Origin: Laetiporus sulphureus 93-53
Taxonomy: Eukaryota; Basidiomycota; Agaricomycetes; Polyporales; Laetiporaceae
Assembly (NCBI RefSeq): GCF_001632365.1
Contig: NW_024468587.1
Span: forward strand, 1 to 33,604
Length of the DNA stretch: 33,604 nt
Direction of reading: 5' to 3'
Position numbers and translations under genes: made by a program. Within the stretch, counting starts at the first letter, position 1. Each line of letters opens with the position of its first letter. The notes below the pieces were generated by a model, which saw only the letters and a list, made by a program, of their open reading frames with translations, was not told the DNA's origin and did no database searches. This document shows positions 10,187-21,725 of the stretch, piece after piece.

Positions 10187-10712
10187 ATGATGCATTATGA
10201 CCATCATCATCACCTCTCTGGCGGCGCCATTGCAGGGATTGTAGTAGGTACGCCAAATCTTCTCGCACGACCCCCTCGCAAGGTGCGTCGCTGATGGACC
10301 CTTCCTTCACTCCTCATCAGGCGTCGTCATATTCTGCTTGATCTTACTCGCATTTTTCATTTACGCCTTCATGCGCGATTGTCGCCGTCGTCCAATAACT
10401 GGGCCGGGGCCCGTACACGGCTCTCCGATTATATACGGCACCGAGCCACTGTATCCTGTCATCAGCCGGCCCTGGATGTATCGCCCATGGCCTGGATGGC
10501 GGAGGCTGAGGCATGAAGGACCGCCTGTGTATACGTATGGCGGCCCTTCGCCAGCGTACCCTGCGGACAGTACAGCGGGACGTGGGGCCGTCCCAAAGCC
10601 AGGAGCAGACGCACAGGTGAGCTTGTTCAACGTTTCCAGTGAAAACCTGGTCGGTCCTGAAAATGCTGATACACAGAATCCTGTGCACCCACAGCCCGCT
10701 CATGTGCAGTAG
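10187..10712 (+). CDS. Single-pass membrane protein with PPxY tail, paralogue of the 6273-6973 gene
   Basis: The three exons are 10187-10247, 10321-10616 and 10677-10712. Introns are 10248-10320 (GTACGC...ATCAG, phase 1) and 10617-10676 (GTGAGC, branch TGCTGAT, ACACAG, phase 0), giving 130 aa. Intron 2 is 60 bp with no stop, so retention would add 20 residues. The short N-terminus is His-rich (HYDHHHHLSGG). One helix at residues ~14-38 (AIAGIVVGVVIFCLILLAFF) is followed by the basic RDCRRR, then a Pro/Gly/Tyr/Trp-rich cytosolic tail with one PPxY (PPVY, residues 88-91). The AIAGI-V-G core, the first intron splitting the same Gly codon and the 36-nt last exon all match the 6273-6973 gene. It lacks that gene's signal peptide and is likely a type III (N-out) protein. 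A role as Rsp5/RCR-like adaptor is inferred. Confidence 0.7.
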
Positions 10713-11623
10713 GCTCGAAATTGTGCTGCGCGGGAGCATCAGCACGGCATTCGCAATCTCCACAAATATGATCATAATCTACCCCTCTTCAATCTATCTC
10801 TCCCAACCGGCTATTCTGTTCTGTTACCAACACCCAATGATCCTCATTCCAGTCAAGGATCAGAATACCATGGACTTCACCCAGCAATTCATCACCAATA
10901 CCTACACATGCACCCCAAGCATCGGACATTTAGGGGACGATGAAGCGCATTTCCGTGCTTCAATATGCATGGCCGTGGTCCGACCGAATGAAAACGTCGC
11001 GCATCGCCGAACAAGCACTGATTCCGGCGAGAGCGGAACATGTAAAGAAGAGAATGAGTTGGACGAGTGGACGTACTGCCGCAGACTGACGCGCGTCGGA
11101 TTACACAGACCATTCGTCTATGTTATTAATGGCTAATACATTGTAGTTAATTGCCTTCCTGGGACATACGGTTACCTAAACGGGGCATATGGCTGCAAAA
11201 GTCGTATCCTATCGCGAACGCGGTCACATGATCTTCAGCACGCCCGACTGACGCGTAGCACCTCGGAGGACTCCGTCGTTATGGATGTTCAAATGTTCAT
11301 CGATGTCGACGAAATTTGGTCGCACAAGAATCCAACATATGCAACACTGTCAGGCAGACATCAAGAGACACCTTGCGTGGATGTAGTATGCGGATGATGG
11401 ACAAAAATGGTACAATGTCGGGATGTGAGATGTCGGTTATTCACAGACACATTGATATACCACTCCAGCTCGCTTCGCCTCGAATCGTATTGAGATACAT
11501 CCGCTATTCGTGCATACACTCCATGTGACGTCTCCCAATTTGCTCGTTGGCACCGATCCGCGCACACATTCAGCGAAGCCGCTCGAGGTTCACAGCGAGA
11601 TCCAACAGAAGCCAATCTCGAAG
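10713..11623. other. Convergent intergenic region
   Basis: Lies between the 3' ends of the plus-strand gene ending at 10712 and the minus-strand gene ending at 11624. It probably contains both 3'UTRs. ORFs here have no motif or codon pattern that I can support. Confidence 0.5.
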
Positions 11624-13092
11624 TCACAGGACGGTTGTCTGAGGATCCACCAGGCCACATGAGCTGCGTTGAGCTTTCTTGCGTTTCCGTTTCTTTTCGG
11701 GAGACCTACGTCCAGCCGCGCGCCTCATCGCCTTCTTCTTCGCAGCAATCATGCTTCCGACTATTGACGCGTCCGGGTTCGAACAAAGGAGATGGAGCTC
11801 CCTAATATTGGGCTCCGGAATGGCGCGACCAGTTACCTTCTTCACCGCATCATTGCTCCCCATCTTCAAGACTGATTCGGGCTGCACAGAAGGAGCAAGA
11901 AAAGTCGCGTTCTGCACAGCACTCTTGCTCTCGCGATTCAACAGTGGCTGGGACTTGAGCTCGGCCTTCCAAAGCTCCACCTTGGCTCTGAGCCTCTTCA
12001 AGTCGGCAGCGTAGGGTCCTCTAGGGGTACGAGGCGCCAGAGGGCTGGCAACCTTCAAGCTCTTTGGTTCGACAGTCGGGGGCACTTTAGCGGCGGCCGG
12101 AGACACTGGGGACGGAATACGGACGGGAGGCTTGCCGGTCCCTTGCCTGTGAGTTCTAGTATTGGACCGTATCTGCTGGAGGAGGAGGCGGCGAAGAGGA
12201 ACCTTTGCTATGGTAAATCGTGGCCCATCACGAGTGACAATGTTCGGTTCCATCTTACTAGTCTTGGAGTATCCCGTCTTTTCAGCCTGCCCACTGCGTT
12301 TCTGGTAACATGGAGTATTATTGGTGTCCTTGTCTGTGACCATTCCAGCCGCCTTCTGAGCCTCTTCGGCAGCCGAGACCAGTGAGATAAATGCGCGAGA
12401 CAGCTCGAGAGGGGCATCGACCGCAACCTTGGGGAAACAGGCGGAGCATTTCTTGTGGGGAATCACCTCAGTTTGAGTATCGCCAGCAGGTGCATGGACA
12501 TCGACGACTTGGCCAGAGCAACCCCGGAAAATGTCAGACAAAGGAACATACACCGAAAGAGCCCAGCAGCGAGAGTAGAGAACCACGTCAAGTGAACCAG
12601 GCGGTACCAAGTCAGGTAGACCTTCATGAGCAATCCTGACGACATTGAGATAACCGTCCTTGAGGTCTTGCTCGCTAGAGCCAAGATGTTCTGGGCGACC
12701 AGCAGGACAGAAGCGCAGGAGCCTCGTACGTATGGGATGCAAGAGCAGCTTCGAGGAAATGAGCGGTTGAGTTCCCCAGTCGCTCGCAGACTCCATACCT
12801 CGTACAGGCCGACTCTCGCAGCATTCGCGTCAGAATTTCCAGAAGCCGGTATCGCAGTGCGGAAGTATCTATTCAACGAAGAGCAACGTTCTAGATCCTG
12901 GCGACAGCCAAGAAGCCCGCCAGCCGCATCCTTTGTCGTTCGAAGGATCTCAAGGAAAGAAGTACAGCCAAGGCGGATGGTGAACGCCGTGCCCAGCACG
13001 GAGATTGTTGCCAACAGTTCTCTGCTGCCCGCAACCTGGCGAAGTGTGAGTAATACGCCGTACATTAGGAGGACAGATAGTATGTGCGCCAT
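11624..13092 (-). CDS. N-terminally membrane-anchored protein with basic C-terminal tail
   Basis: Two exons, 12799-13092 and 11624-12748, are joined by a 50-bp phase-0 intron (12749-12798: GTATGG, branch CTCAAC, acceptor CGAAG), giving 472 aa. The splice joins two long overlapping minus-strand frames, which is strong evidence that both are real. Two hydrophobic segments lie at about residues 4-20 and 27-47. The middle (~130-230) looks globular, with four cysteines in the stretch around SRCWALSV and HKKCSACFP. A low-complexity Pro/Ala/Lys/Arg region follows, with a predicted helix near 345-365. The last 45 residues hold a dense basic cluster (AAKKKAMRRAAGRR and KKRKRKKAQR) that would act as a nuclear localisation signal or nucleic-acid contact. 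Membrane anchor plus NLS would fit an inner-nuclear-membrane protein, but this is inference. Family not recognised. Confidence 0.65.
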
Positions 13093-14559
13093 GACATGAA
13101 CTTTGACAAAACGAGAGGGAATATGGAGACGCTATCGATAGTGTAGGCGGTGGACGAGTAAAAAGGAGGGTTGATGTTCAACATTGGTCTACCCGAAAAG
13201 GTATCTCGATCACGTTAGATTGACAGTGGCGGAAGCTGATGCGTGTCCCACCAGCCACTCGACTTGAACTTCAGACGAGAAACATTCCGCGCAGCTTTTG
13301 CCGTTCAAAAATTTCTACAAAGTTCTGCTCATCGTTGCTGTGTTCAGAGCAACATCTGGACGTTCTGCGACTCCGAATCCAAGTTATACTTCAAACAGCA
13401 GAGCCACGTGTCGTATGTCAACGTCAGTCGGGCCTCCGCTCCTCAAGTCACGGAAAGAAATTTGAACAAAAAGAGCTGTTCGTCCAATGAACGCCCATTC
13501 AAGATAACGATCGATAAAACGGTGCTTCACAACAGAACCATGAGCAAAAACCATGAGACCCCAGAATGCTCAGACGGATACGCAGCACACCTGATGATCG
13601 CCGCGCCACAACTCGGTCCAAGGCGGCGGCGACAACCAGAAGTGCACTACATCCTCCTCCTAACATATCGGAAATTAAAATCCGCGCCTAACGGACCCGT
13701 GCCGGAGGAAGTGTCAGGTTCCCCAATGCTTCGTGTCAACGCCACCCTAAACGTTAAGGCGGTGACGCCGCCGTTAGATTCGACGACGTTTGCCCATCGA
13801 TTCCATGCCACTCTTGACAGCCCGTGCAGCCTCAGATCTGCGCCGCCGTCAACGTCGGAGAACTCAATCGGAGGAGATCCATCAAGGGAAACCATCAGCT
13901 GGCGGCCACGTTGTATCGTACCATCGCAGTCAGAGGATGCTATTTGATGAATGGCATTCGATCATCGTCACCTCCGCATTCTATCGGCTCCCCCGTCAAA
14001 ATCGGCATCTTCGCAACCTGCCAACGCACTGGTCGGAATTCCGGTAGCATGAATCCAAGATGCGTTGCCAACCCGTCTTCAAAATTGTACTGTATCCGAG
14101 GCCGCATTCCGCATAGTGTCGGCTCAGCGCTCACCCGTCAAATCAGTGGCTTCGTCACCCGCCAGCGCAGCCGCAATTCCGGTAGCATGAATCCAAGATG
14201 CGTTGCCAATCCGCCTTCAAACCCGTACTATATCCGGGGCCATGTTGCCTGCCCAGGTACTGCCGACCATGACGACGGCGCTCACCATCACGCACCTGCC
14301 AGCGCAGCGACACGACCAGCTAATCCATCGTAATCAATCATCAGCAGCGTAAAAGGACAACATAAGGCCAAAACAGTGGTATCACACCGGACCAAGGTAT
14401 AGCGCGTCGGAGACAGGATATCGGCAGTTCTTCCTCGTCAGCAGGACATCTGCAAAAACGGGTCCTAGCCGGCTCGCGTACGCCGCCACAGCCGCGCGGC
14501 GCGAGAGGCCCTCGGAGCACAGGTAGGGATGTGTAGACAAAGACTCGGCCCACGCAGCA
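13093..14559. other. Region with ambiguous overlapping ORFs
   Basis: Upstream of the minus-strand gene at 13092 and downstream of the monooxygenase. A long plus-strand frame is open from about 13243 (GTG, no ATG at its start) to 13947, and another from 13824 to 14333 reads through both units of the tandem duplication. On the minus strand a frame at 13647-13895 (ATG, 82 aa) also looks protein-like. Nothing identifies which, if any, is real. Confidence 0.35.
13974..14241. repeat. Imperfect tandem duplication, two units of ~130 and ~138 bp
   Basis: Unit 1 (13974-14103) and unit 2 (14104-14241) share an almost identical core beginning AATTCCGGTAGCATGAATCC (14037 and 14175). The flanks (CCGCATTC...TCGGCTC, CCCGTCAAA, CGCCAGCGCA-like strings) also correspond in order. 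A fragment of a third unit may lie near 14280-14310. The plus frame stays open across both units, while the equivalent minus frame is stopped in unit 2. Confidence 0.75.
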
Positions 14560-16374
14560 TCACTGGCAACTCGCCTCCAGCATACGAATGGCCCGATTCA
14601 CGTCATCGTCCAGCGTCGTCTCCCACTGCCACACCCAATTCTCGCGGATCCTATCAGCGATCGCGCCCAGTGTCTCCGCGGCGTGGCCATTTTCTATGTG
14701 GTCCGGCGTGAGGCCGGGGTAGTTGAGCGTGTAGAGCATGCTGGCCTCGCGCGCCTTCGCTGCGGCGCGCTGGGCGACCGGCCGGCGGACCGCGTCGTAT
14801 ATATGCAGCACCTGCGCCAGATTCGAGAGCGTCGTGCGCGGATGGATGAGCAACGCCGCGAGCAGGTATCCATCCTACAATCGCGAATAAAAAGGTGTAC
14901 CCGTTAGGCAACAGCGCAGCTAGAAGGACGTAGGCAGACTCGCCTCGATGGCCTGGCCGGCGCCGGTTCCCTGGAAGGGCAGCATCGCGTGCGCCTGAAC
15001 CAAAATGCCGTCAGTGTCATACCAACCACTTCAAAAGTGACATTGCTGCACTAACCGCGTCTCCAAGCAGGGCGACTCGCCCAGAAACAAATGTCGGCAG
15101 CCGCGGCGTGACGTGGATCGCCCATCGGCTATACTTTGGGACGCACTGCGGAGTCGATGAGTGTGCGCTCGCGGACTCGAAGGGCTGAGGCGCTGCTGAC
15201 CTGGAAGAGTGCCTGCACTTCTGGCTCCCATTTGCGAAACTCGTGCAGGAGGGCTTCCTTGGGCACTTCTTCGATGTACGGCGCGTCTAGCGTGGTGTTT
15301 TCTCGACTATATTGTGCCCTAAAGGCGGCAAAGTTGATGATCTTTCCTCGGGCGACGGGGTAGACTGTGAGTTGCTTAGTTGCGGCGGTAAGTAAATCAG
15401 ACAACACGCTTCCAACGGATATGCCGCCTCACCGTATCCTTTCCAAAATACTGAACGAACGCATGAGTTCCAAATTTAGCCAAGTCGTGGAGAAGCACTC
15501 ACCACTAGAGGCTCTCTGAGCGCCCGATGCCCGGGTATCCGCGCTCGCAGAGCATCAGACGGTATCGTTGCCCTATACGCACAGATCCCACTCCACAGGG
15601 CTTTATCAGCATGTCGGAGCTCTTCCGCTTCCCGCGCGCGTCCCTCGGCCATCGCCGCGCCCGCCAGCTCGCGCACGAGCGTGGCGCGCACCGACGATCT
15701 GACGCCGTCGGCACCGATTAGCAGGTCGCATGTCGCGGTGGTGCCGTCCTGGAAGTGGAGCGTGATGGGGGAGGGGGTGGGATGTCTGCTGTTTGGTGGT
15801 GGTTGGGTGTATGAGACGAGGCGCTTGTTGGTGTGTGTGCGACATGAGGGCGGGACGTGTCGGAGGAGGACGGACTGGAAGTCGGGGCGGTGGAAGGTGG
15901 TGAGGCCGCCTGAGGCAGTGGTCAGGCATGAGACGCGTTGGAGCAGGGGAGAGCCTACCGGGAGTCTTGAGCGTGTAGAAGCTCTGGCCTTCGGCCTGGT
16001 CGCCTTTACGGAACTCAAAGACAACTTCTGTGGGGCGTATGATTCTGGGGGAGCCCGAGACAAGGCGGACAAGGCGGCGTACTCTGTCTCTCTTCCGGGT
16101 CGACGATGGCGACGTTCGCGAGCTCGCGATCAAGGCCCAACGCCTGCAGGACTCGCATGCCGCGAGGCCAGACGCCGATGCCGGCCCCGATTTCGGCGAA
16201 CCTGCTCGCGGCTTCGTATATATCAACCTGAATGTTATTGTTGCGGGACAATGCGACGGCGCATGTCAGTCCTCCCACACCGCCTCCACTGGGTAATAAG
16301 GAGGAGTCAGGAGACTGAGGAGCGGATGCTAGAGGCCACACATACCAGATGGCGATTGTGAGCTTGCGGCTCAT
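14560..16374 (-). CDS. FAD-dependent monooxygenase, salicylate-hydroxylase type
   Basis: The nine exons are 16346-16374, 16083-16288, 15959-16027, 15503-15909, 15433-15450, 15201-15374, 15056-15145, 14944-14994 and 14560-14874, giving 452 aa, the usual family length. Three hallmarks of class A flavoprotein hydroxylases are complete: the N-terminal dinucleotide fold ICGGGVGGL (residues 9-17), the DG motif DLLIGADGVRSS (~163-174), and the GD motif GRVALLGDAAHAMLPFQG spanning ~323-340 for FAD ribityl binding. The exon of 18 nt (15433-15450, YFGKDT) and the flanking PVARGKIIN segment match the family's substrate-domain return strand. The family uses NAD(P)H and O2 to hydroxylate, often decarboxylatively, aromatic acids; the substrate here is unknown. 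The intron at 14875-14943 needs a GC donor (GAG|GCGAGT). No signal peptide, so probably cytosolic. The leader upstream of the ATG is pyrimidine-rich. Confidence 0.92.
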
Positions 16375-17213
16375 GGCAATTCTGAGATGTTTGAAGTTGA
16401 TCCTGAGCTCGCAAGGTTGTGCGGGAGAAAGGGACGGAGAAACGAAGGGAGCTGCAGCGGATGTCTGGACATTTTAAGGATGCGAATGACGTTGTAGGCT
16501 GGAGATAGATTGTTCCACCTTCGTTTACGTCTAGCCGCATCTGCGGGCCCAAAGCATGCAGCATGAGCGTGGGAGCGATCATTTCGCGAAACACTCTGGT
16601 CAAGAGACCTGGACGTCTGGCGCGGCGGAACAAAGGACGAGGTGCGGGATGGGAGTGTGTGCAACCCTGCCTGGGGAATCGGGTCAGTAAACGTCAACTG
16701 GCGGAGGCGCGTGCGGAGGGACGCCCAAGAAGGACGAATGAGCCGGGGTGGTGTGCGACGAGAACGGAAGCGGATTGTCGCAACGTCGGGCGAATGTTTC
16801 CCTGTGCGGCGGGCCGTTGGGTTAGGAGTGCGAGGGACACGGACTTGGTCCATCGATATCCCGTCTGGAATCTTCCGCTGCCCCTTGCCCGTGTGCAGAC
16901 GGCGCATCTGTTCTGGAAGCCGCCCGGTGCGATCAACAGAACAAGCTAATCTGAGATTGAATACACAACTGCCTCCAACTCCGACGACAAATAATGTGCG
17001 CAGCTGCACGGCCCCGTCGCTGTTGCGCGTGATGGGCGCGCGGCGCCACGCGTTCGGATCGAATCCCAGCCGATCCGCCCGCTTTTTCGGCAACATTCTC
17101 GTATCCTCTCGCACCAGACCCGCGAATACCACAACGGTGACTTGCGTGTTACACTCACGAAAGACGTGATTATCGAGCGTTCGACGTCATTGGCGGATAT
17201 TTCACAGCGGTGT
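16375..17213. other. Upstream region of the monooxygenase gene
   Basis: The first ~70 bp upstream of the ATG, read on the minus strand, are C/T-rich (CTTCGTTTCTCCGTCCCTTT), typical of a fungal 5'UTR. Beyond that a 253-aa minus ORF spans 16371-17132, but it is Arg/Ser/Thr/Pro-dominated, starts without an ATG and has no motif, so it is not called. No other gene is seen. Confidence 0.45.
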
Positions 17214-17484
17214 TCACACCATGTCATAACAACTTCTCATTCGTTGAATAGCGAAGTTGCTAAGCTCATCGCGAACCCAGTCAGGGCCGTATGGCTGCTT
17301 GACGATTAAGGAACGGCTGCCCAGGCATGCCAGGGCCACAGCCAGCCAAGGAAATCTCTTCCAGATCACAATCTGCGCGAGGCCACGGTTTTGACGGATC
17401 GATATCGTCGAACACCGTACGAATCGGCAACTCACATTCCAACTGGGGCTTCGGCTCCTTCTCACTACAAATAAGCAAGCCCAT
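17214..17484 (-). pseudogene. Frameshifted coding fragment of unknown family
   Basis: On the minus strand one frame from 17484 reads a well-balanced acidic sequence (containing LPIRTVFDDIDPSKPWPR and DCDLEEISLA) and then turns to poor sequence and a stop at 17281. The next frame takes over in protein-like form (VKQPYGPDWVRDELSNFAIQ) to a stop at 17214-17216. The switch falls near 17340-17345, where one surplus base would explain it, and no GT-AG intron fits there. This looks like the 3' end of a gene broken by a 1-nt indel. Family not recognised. Confidence 0.35.
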
Positions 17485-20400
17485 TCTCCCCCCGCCGCTT
17501 CGCTACACGGGCCGTGCGAGAGACCCACAGAGTTCCGACAGGTTCCGACACGCCTTCCCGTGAAAATCGGCATGTTCGCAGGACACGAGTATATTCATTC
17601 ATTTCGATGAGGAAACGTGTGTGGTTGCGTGTGATAGGCTTCTCTGTGGGCTTTGAGCGGGGAGGATCCGCTAGCCACGGCAGACGGGACATTTGGACAT
17701 AATATGCCAGCTTACAGCTAGTCGTAGTAGGGAATAGCATGTCTAAAAGGCCATTCCTATTTTGTGCTGGAAATTCCAGATGCCGATTTGTAATGAATCT
17801 ATGCGCTTGAGGGATACTATGTCATAAGGACAATGGTAATCAACGTTCATGACGACAGCCTCCCGTTGAATTCGCTCATGCAACGGTATCCATCAAGGAA
17901 ACTGGGACCCTCAGCCCGGCTGTCCACGGCACTGCTGCCGTACAGCCCGCGGAAAATTAAAGACCGCAGCAATCTGGCTTGTCACTTCATAGACGGCGTT
18001 CCACACACTGGGCGGGTCCTCGAACCTTCAGGGATTACGAAATGGATAGTGGGAGCCAGGCGCGCGAAAAGACACAAGGTCTGTCCAATGGTCACTTGCC
18101 GCCCATTACGGAGGTGTCACCGCCTGCAACCGCTCATTCTTGAACACACTTTCACGACGGCCGCCATCGACCGTTTGCCAGGAGCCGCCTTACCGCCGAT
18201 AAAGGCTTGGTGCCGAACGGAGGAGGCATAACAGGTAAAAGTCAAAGCACGCCAGGAGGACGAAGCGTGGGTCGGAGAAGCATCGTGCGCGACCCTGCTT
18301 GTATTGTGGCATATTACCAAATCGACGCACGCACGCACACACCTCCTCAGACTGCCCTGCAGGCACAATACGTCCGCTTCGATCCTCCCCGCCCGCCCGT
18401 CTCGCACGAAGGGATCGGACAGCGACCCGATGCATCTGCCTGCTTGCCGACGTAGTACGAAATACGAAAAACACCAAACGCAGAGCCGTCTGCGATTGGC
18501 TCTTGCGCGTGTGTGTCGTGCGGTGCAGCCGGGTGATTCGTGAATGCGACCTAGGCGAACTCGCTGCGAGCTCGAGCCCTCCCGCGTCCGGTCCTGTCGG
18601 CAGAAGCAGGGCTTGACTTCTGCACCCATCGATATGCGCGAGGAACCCGGATTACCTGCGATCTGCCCATCGTAGCCTGCGCCGGACACCACGAGCGGGT
18701 ATAAAATGTGCGACGATGGACGTGCTGGTGGTGAGTTACCGTCTCGTCTGTCTAGGCGTCGAAGGCTCTGTCACTTTACCGCTCTTGCTCCACCGCTCCA
18801 ACTGACCTGGACCACCCGCTCTTCCCCCAACCTCTGCTGCCTCACCTGAGTCAAGATGCCGGAGGAAGGCTCTGGAGACATGGAGACCGACCGACCTTTG
18901 ACAGACAGGCCCGATGAGACCGGGTGAAGGGCTGTATGTGCCAATTATTTTTCTTTGATGGCCGTGACTCCGCCTATGCGACGTGTTCTCCGCACCGCTG
19001 AAGGACAATGCATTGCCGTCTAGTACAGGTTGTTAGTCATTGGGCCTCGTATGCCAGCCGACCGCCTCCCTACGACACGAGTCGGAGGCCGGATGTACGG
19101 ACGTCCCTCCGCCCCAAGGGCATCCATAGCGCGCTATTAAAACGCTGCGACCAGGCCCACCCATCCATCTGCTCATTCCCCGACTTTGAAGGCGCATGCT
19201 CAGCTGTCCACAACCGCACCGGTCCCGCACTTGTTCTGCGCAAGATTTGGCACCTCTGCTAAATGTTACGCAAAACGTGTGCATGACTACTTACGGCTCG
19301 CCCACAAACAGCGCGGCACGCCGCGACGGTACGTCTATAATCTTCTCACAAATGTGTTAGCGAGGCTGCCACAAGATGCGCCGCAACTATATGGTGTCTT
19401 GAAAATTCCATGGCCTGTGCCACACTGCCCAAGTGGCGCACACGATCCAGGATACCTGTATTTGTGAGTCCACTGAGGGACTGTCCATCAAGACCACGAC
19501 TAATCGTTAATATCGACAGCACGGCGTTACGCAAGATGATGGCCAGCACAGACGATACCGGTCATGTTCAATACCGCTCCGTTACAATACCGCCCTTTTC
19601 TTGCAGGCGCAGACGGGCATACTCTGCAACCTCTACGCGCGATCAAGACCCAGGACCGATGGAATCGAGCTAAACGTCTCCTGGACGTAATGAACTAGTC
19701 GATTCCAAGGTACGACTGGCCCCTCCTCGATCCTCATAACGAAGGACATAGCAGACTCACTCTTTCAGTAGATCAAATGCGCACCTGGTGACACCAGCTG
19801 GTTTGAGGATACCATGGCTAACACCTACAACCTGCGGTGCTCACGTCGTCTATGGCTAGTCCAGTCAGGACATGGGCAGCACACGAACTCACCGCTGTGT
19901 AATCCTGCAGAACGTCTGCGTTGGATACTTCGGGTGTTATACCTCATGCACAATAGTCATGACAGCGCCCTCGAGACCAGCGTCGAACGTGGATTAGGTA
20001 TGTGATCGTGCATTCATGCAATACAGCAGCGCTCACCTATGCCACCCACACCATCCCAGGTTTATATTGACAGAAAGGTTGCCACGCCTACGTAAGTCAT
20101 AGTGTAGGCGGTCATGAACCCCTCCTTCCCTCCCCAGAAGCTTAGAGAAGAGACAATGCTAGGACGTTTGAGCAGGGAAGCAACGCCTGCATCCCTCGAG
20201 TAGGATCGTTCTCTCAATATGCATTCGAGAGCACAGCGAGTTGGCATGAGACAGCATCGCGCCGATCGAAGTGAGTCTTCTAAGAAACAGCTCATCCAGT
20301 GCAGTCGTCTGAAGAAAGAGAAACATAAGAAAAGTATTGAGGTAGATATCTTGCGTGAGTTTCACGTTTTTGCGTGTCGTACTGTGCTGAGCTTGACCGG

Positions 20401-21088
20401 CCAGCGGGGTGGCTAGCTCGGGCTAGCCACAAAATTGGGCGGCAACGTTGTGTCACGTGATCGTACTGTTCTTTTTCTAAAAATATACTGCCGACAGTAC
20501 TCTAGGCCCAAAAAAAATCGGGAGAGACCCATTGAGTATGTGAGGATGTGCAGAAGTTCATGAAGAAGATGGGGCGGGGCCAGGGGTTGAAGTGCAAGGG
20601 TGGGGTGCTTTAGGGCGGGCGGAGGCTCACGTGATCGCGCAAAGACATGGCACGTCGCTGACGCGCTTGTGGCTGATGTCGATGCATGCATTGCTGTAGA
20701 CGATCGCAACTGCCCCGGCGCGCTTCCATTCCAGTTGTAAATGCAAGATACATGCGATACTAAGCCTAAGCTGTACTGTAGCATGTACCTACAACCCGTG
20801 CCGTGCTCCAGGACAGCATTATCCTCGCGATATTTCGAAGGAGAAGTGCTGGAATACGAGGCGCAGCATGAGTACTTGCATTGTATATTTGGATTCTGTG
20901 GTTGGAGCTCAGTTTTTCGGACACCAGTATCCGGATATGCATCTGCTAGTGCACAGCTGTGCCGCGCGGAGGCCGCATGTTTGCAGGCGGTGTCCACGTG
21001 CTTGCCGCCAGCGCCAAACGGCGAATAAGCTTGATCGATTTTGATAATGACTTGGAAATATCTATACGACAATCCAGACTCAAAGCTT
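17485..21088. other. Long gene-poor interval
   Basis: No supportable gene. Several ORFs of 60-220 aa on both strands have biased Cys/Ser/Arg composition, lack paired splice sites and show no motif. A TATAAAA string lies near 18700 without a convincing ORF after it. From about 20330 onward the DNA belongs to the intergenic family also found between the reductase copies, including CACGTGATC at 20454-20462 and 20638-20646 and a diverged form of the block that follows each copy. Confidence 0.5.
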
Positions 21089-21663
21089 CTAGCGTACGCC
21101 TGTCAAACCTTGTGATGCAACACCACTCAGGTAGGCGTCGCTAGTCCTCGCTGTCAATTGCATCGCGAAATACGATAGAGCAACTGAGCAAGTCTGTGAT
21201 TCTGTTACGCCCGCCCCACCGCTGTTGCTGAGCTCGAAGAAGGGCAACGGAGATTGTGTGGCTCCTGATTGGGAGAGGCGTAGTTGGAGAAGGGGACGGG
21301 CAACTGTATGGTCCCTCATTGCGAAACATAGTTGGAGAAGGAAAACGAGGCATTGTGTGGTTTATGGTCAAATGGAGTGTAGTTGGAAGATCAGCGGCGC
21401 GTGACACAGGTGCACCACAGGTGCGTGGCTCCAGATCCTTCCATCCTCCTCACAGAACGACGATTCGGAACCACGCGCGACTTTACCGCTGGGACGTACA
21501 AAGACGCTCACTCTAATGAGCCCACAGCTCACGAAATCGAAGAATGTACATCGCTGCGGAGAAGACGCCTGGCGTCAATACGGCACTGATTATCAATGCT
21601 GCTGTGTGCCATCCTAGGATGAATGTGTGAGCAAACCTACGAAAAGACGCACAGGTCCGACCG

Positions 21664-21670
21664 CATAAAT
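21664..21670 (+). promoter_or_regulatory. TATA-like box, reductase copy 1
   Basis: CATAAAT, 56 bp upstream of the ATG at 21726. Here the base after it turns the conserved CATAAATAG into CATAAATGG, creating an upstream in-frame ATG at 21669. Confidence 0.5.
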
Positions 21671-21725
21671 GGACCATGCATGCGTACCTCTCCTCATCCT
21701 CTCGACTCCCCATAGTTCACACACA

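Noticed and set aside
13243..13947. 234-aa plus-strand ORF
   Set aside because: Starts at GTG, no motif, and an antisense frame over part of it is equally protein-like, so strand and reality cannot be decided.
16371..17132. 253-aa minus-strand ORF upstream of the monooxygenase
   Set aside because: Non-ATG start, Arg/Ser/Pro-dominated composition, overlaps the monooxygenase leader, no motif.
17833..18231. 132-aa plus-strand ORF with ATG
   Set aside because: No motif, no intron signals and composition typical of chance reading in GC-rich DNA.
18695..18760. TATAAAA followed by ATG and a GTGAGT donor
   Set aside because: Would give a five-codon first exon with no credible second exon downstream.
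20413..21072. 219-aa minus-strand ORF before reductase copy 1
   Set aside because: Lies in duplicated intergenic DNA; the frame is not kept in the homologous intergenic blocks of the array.
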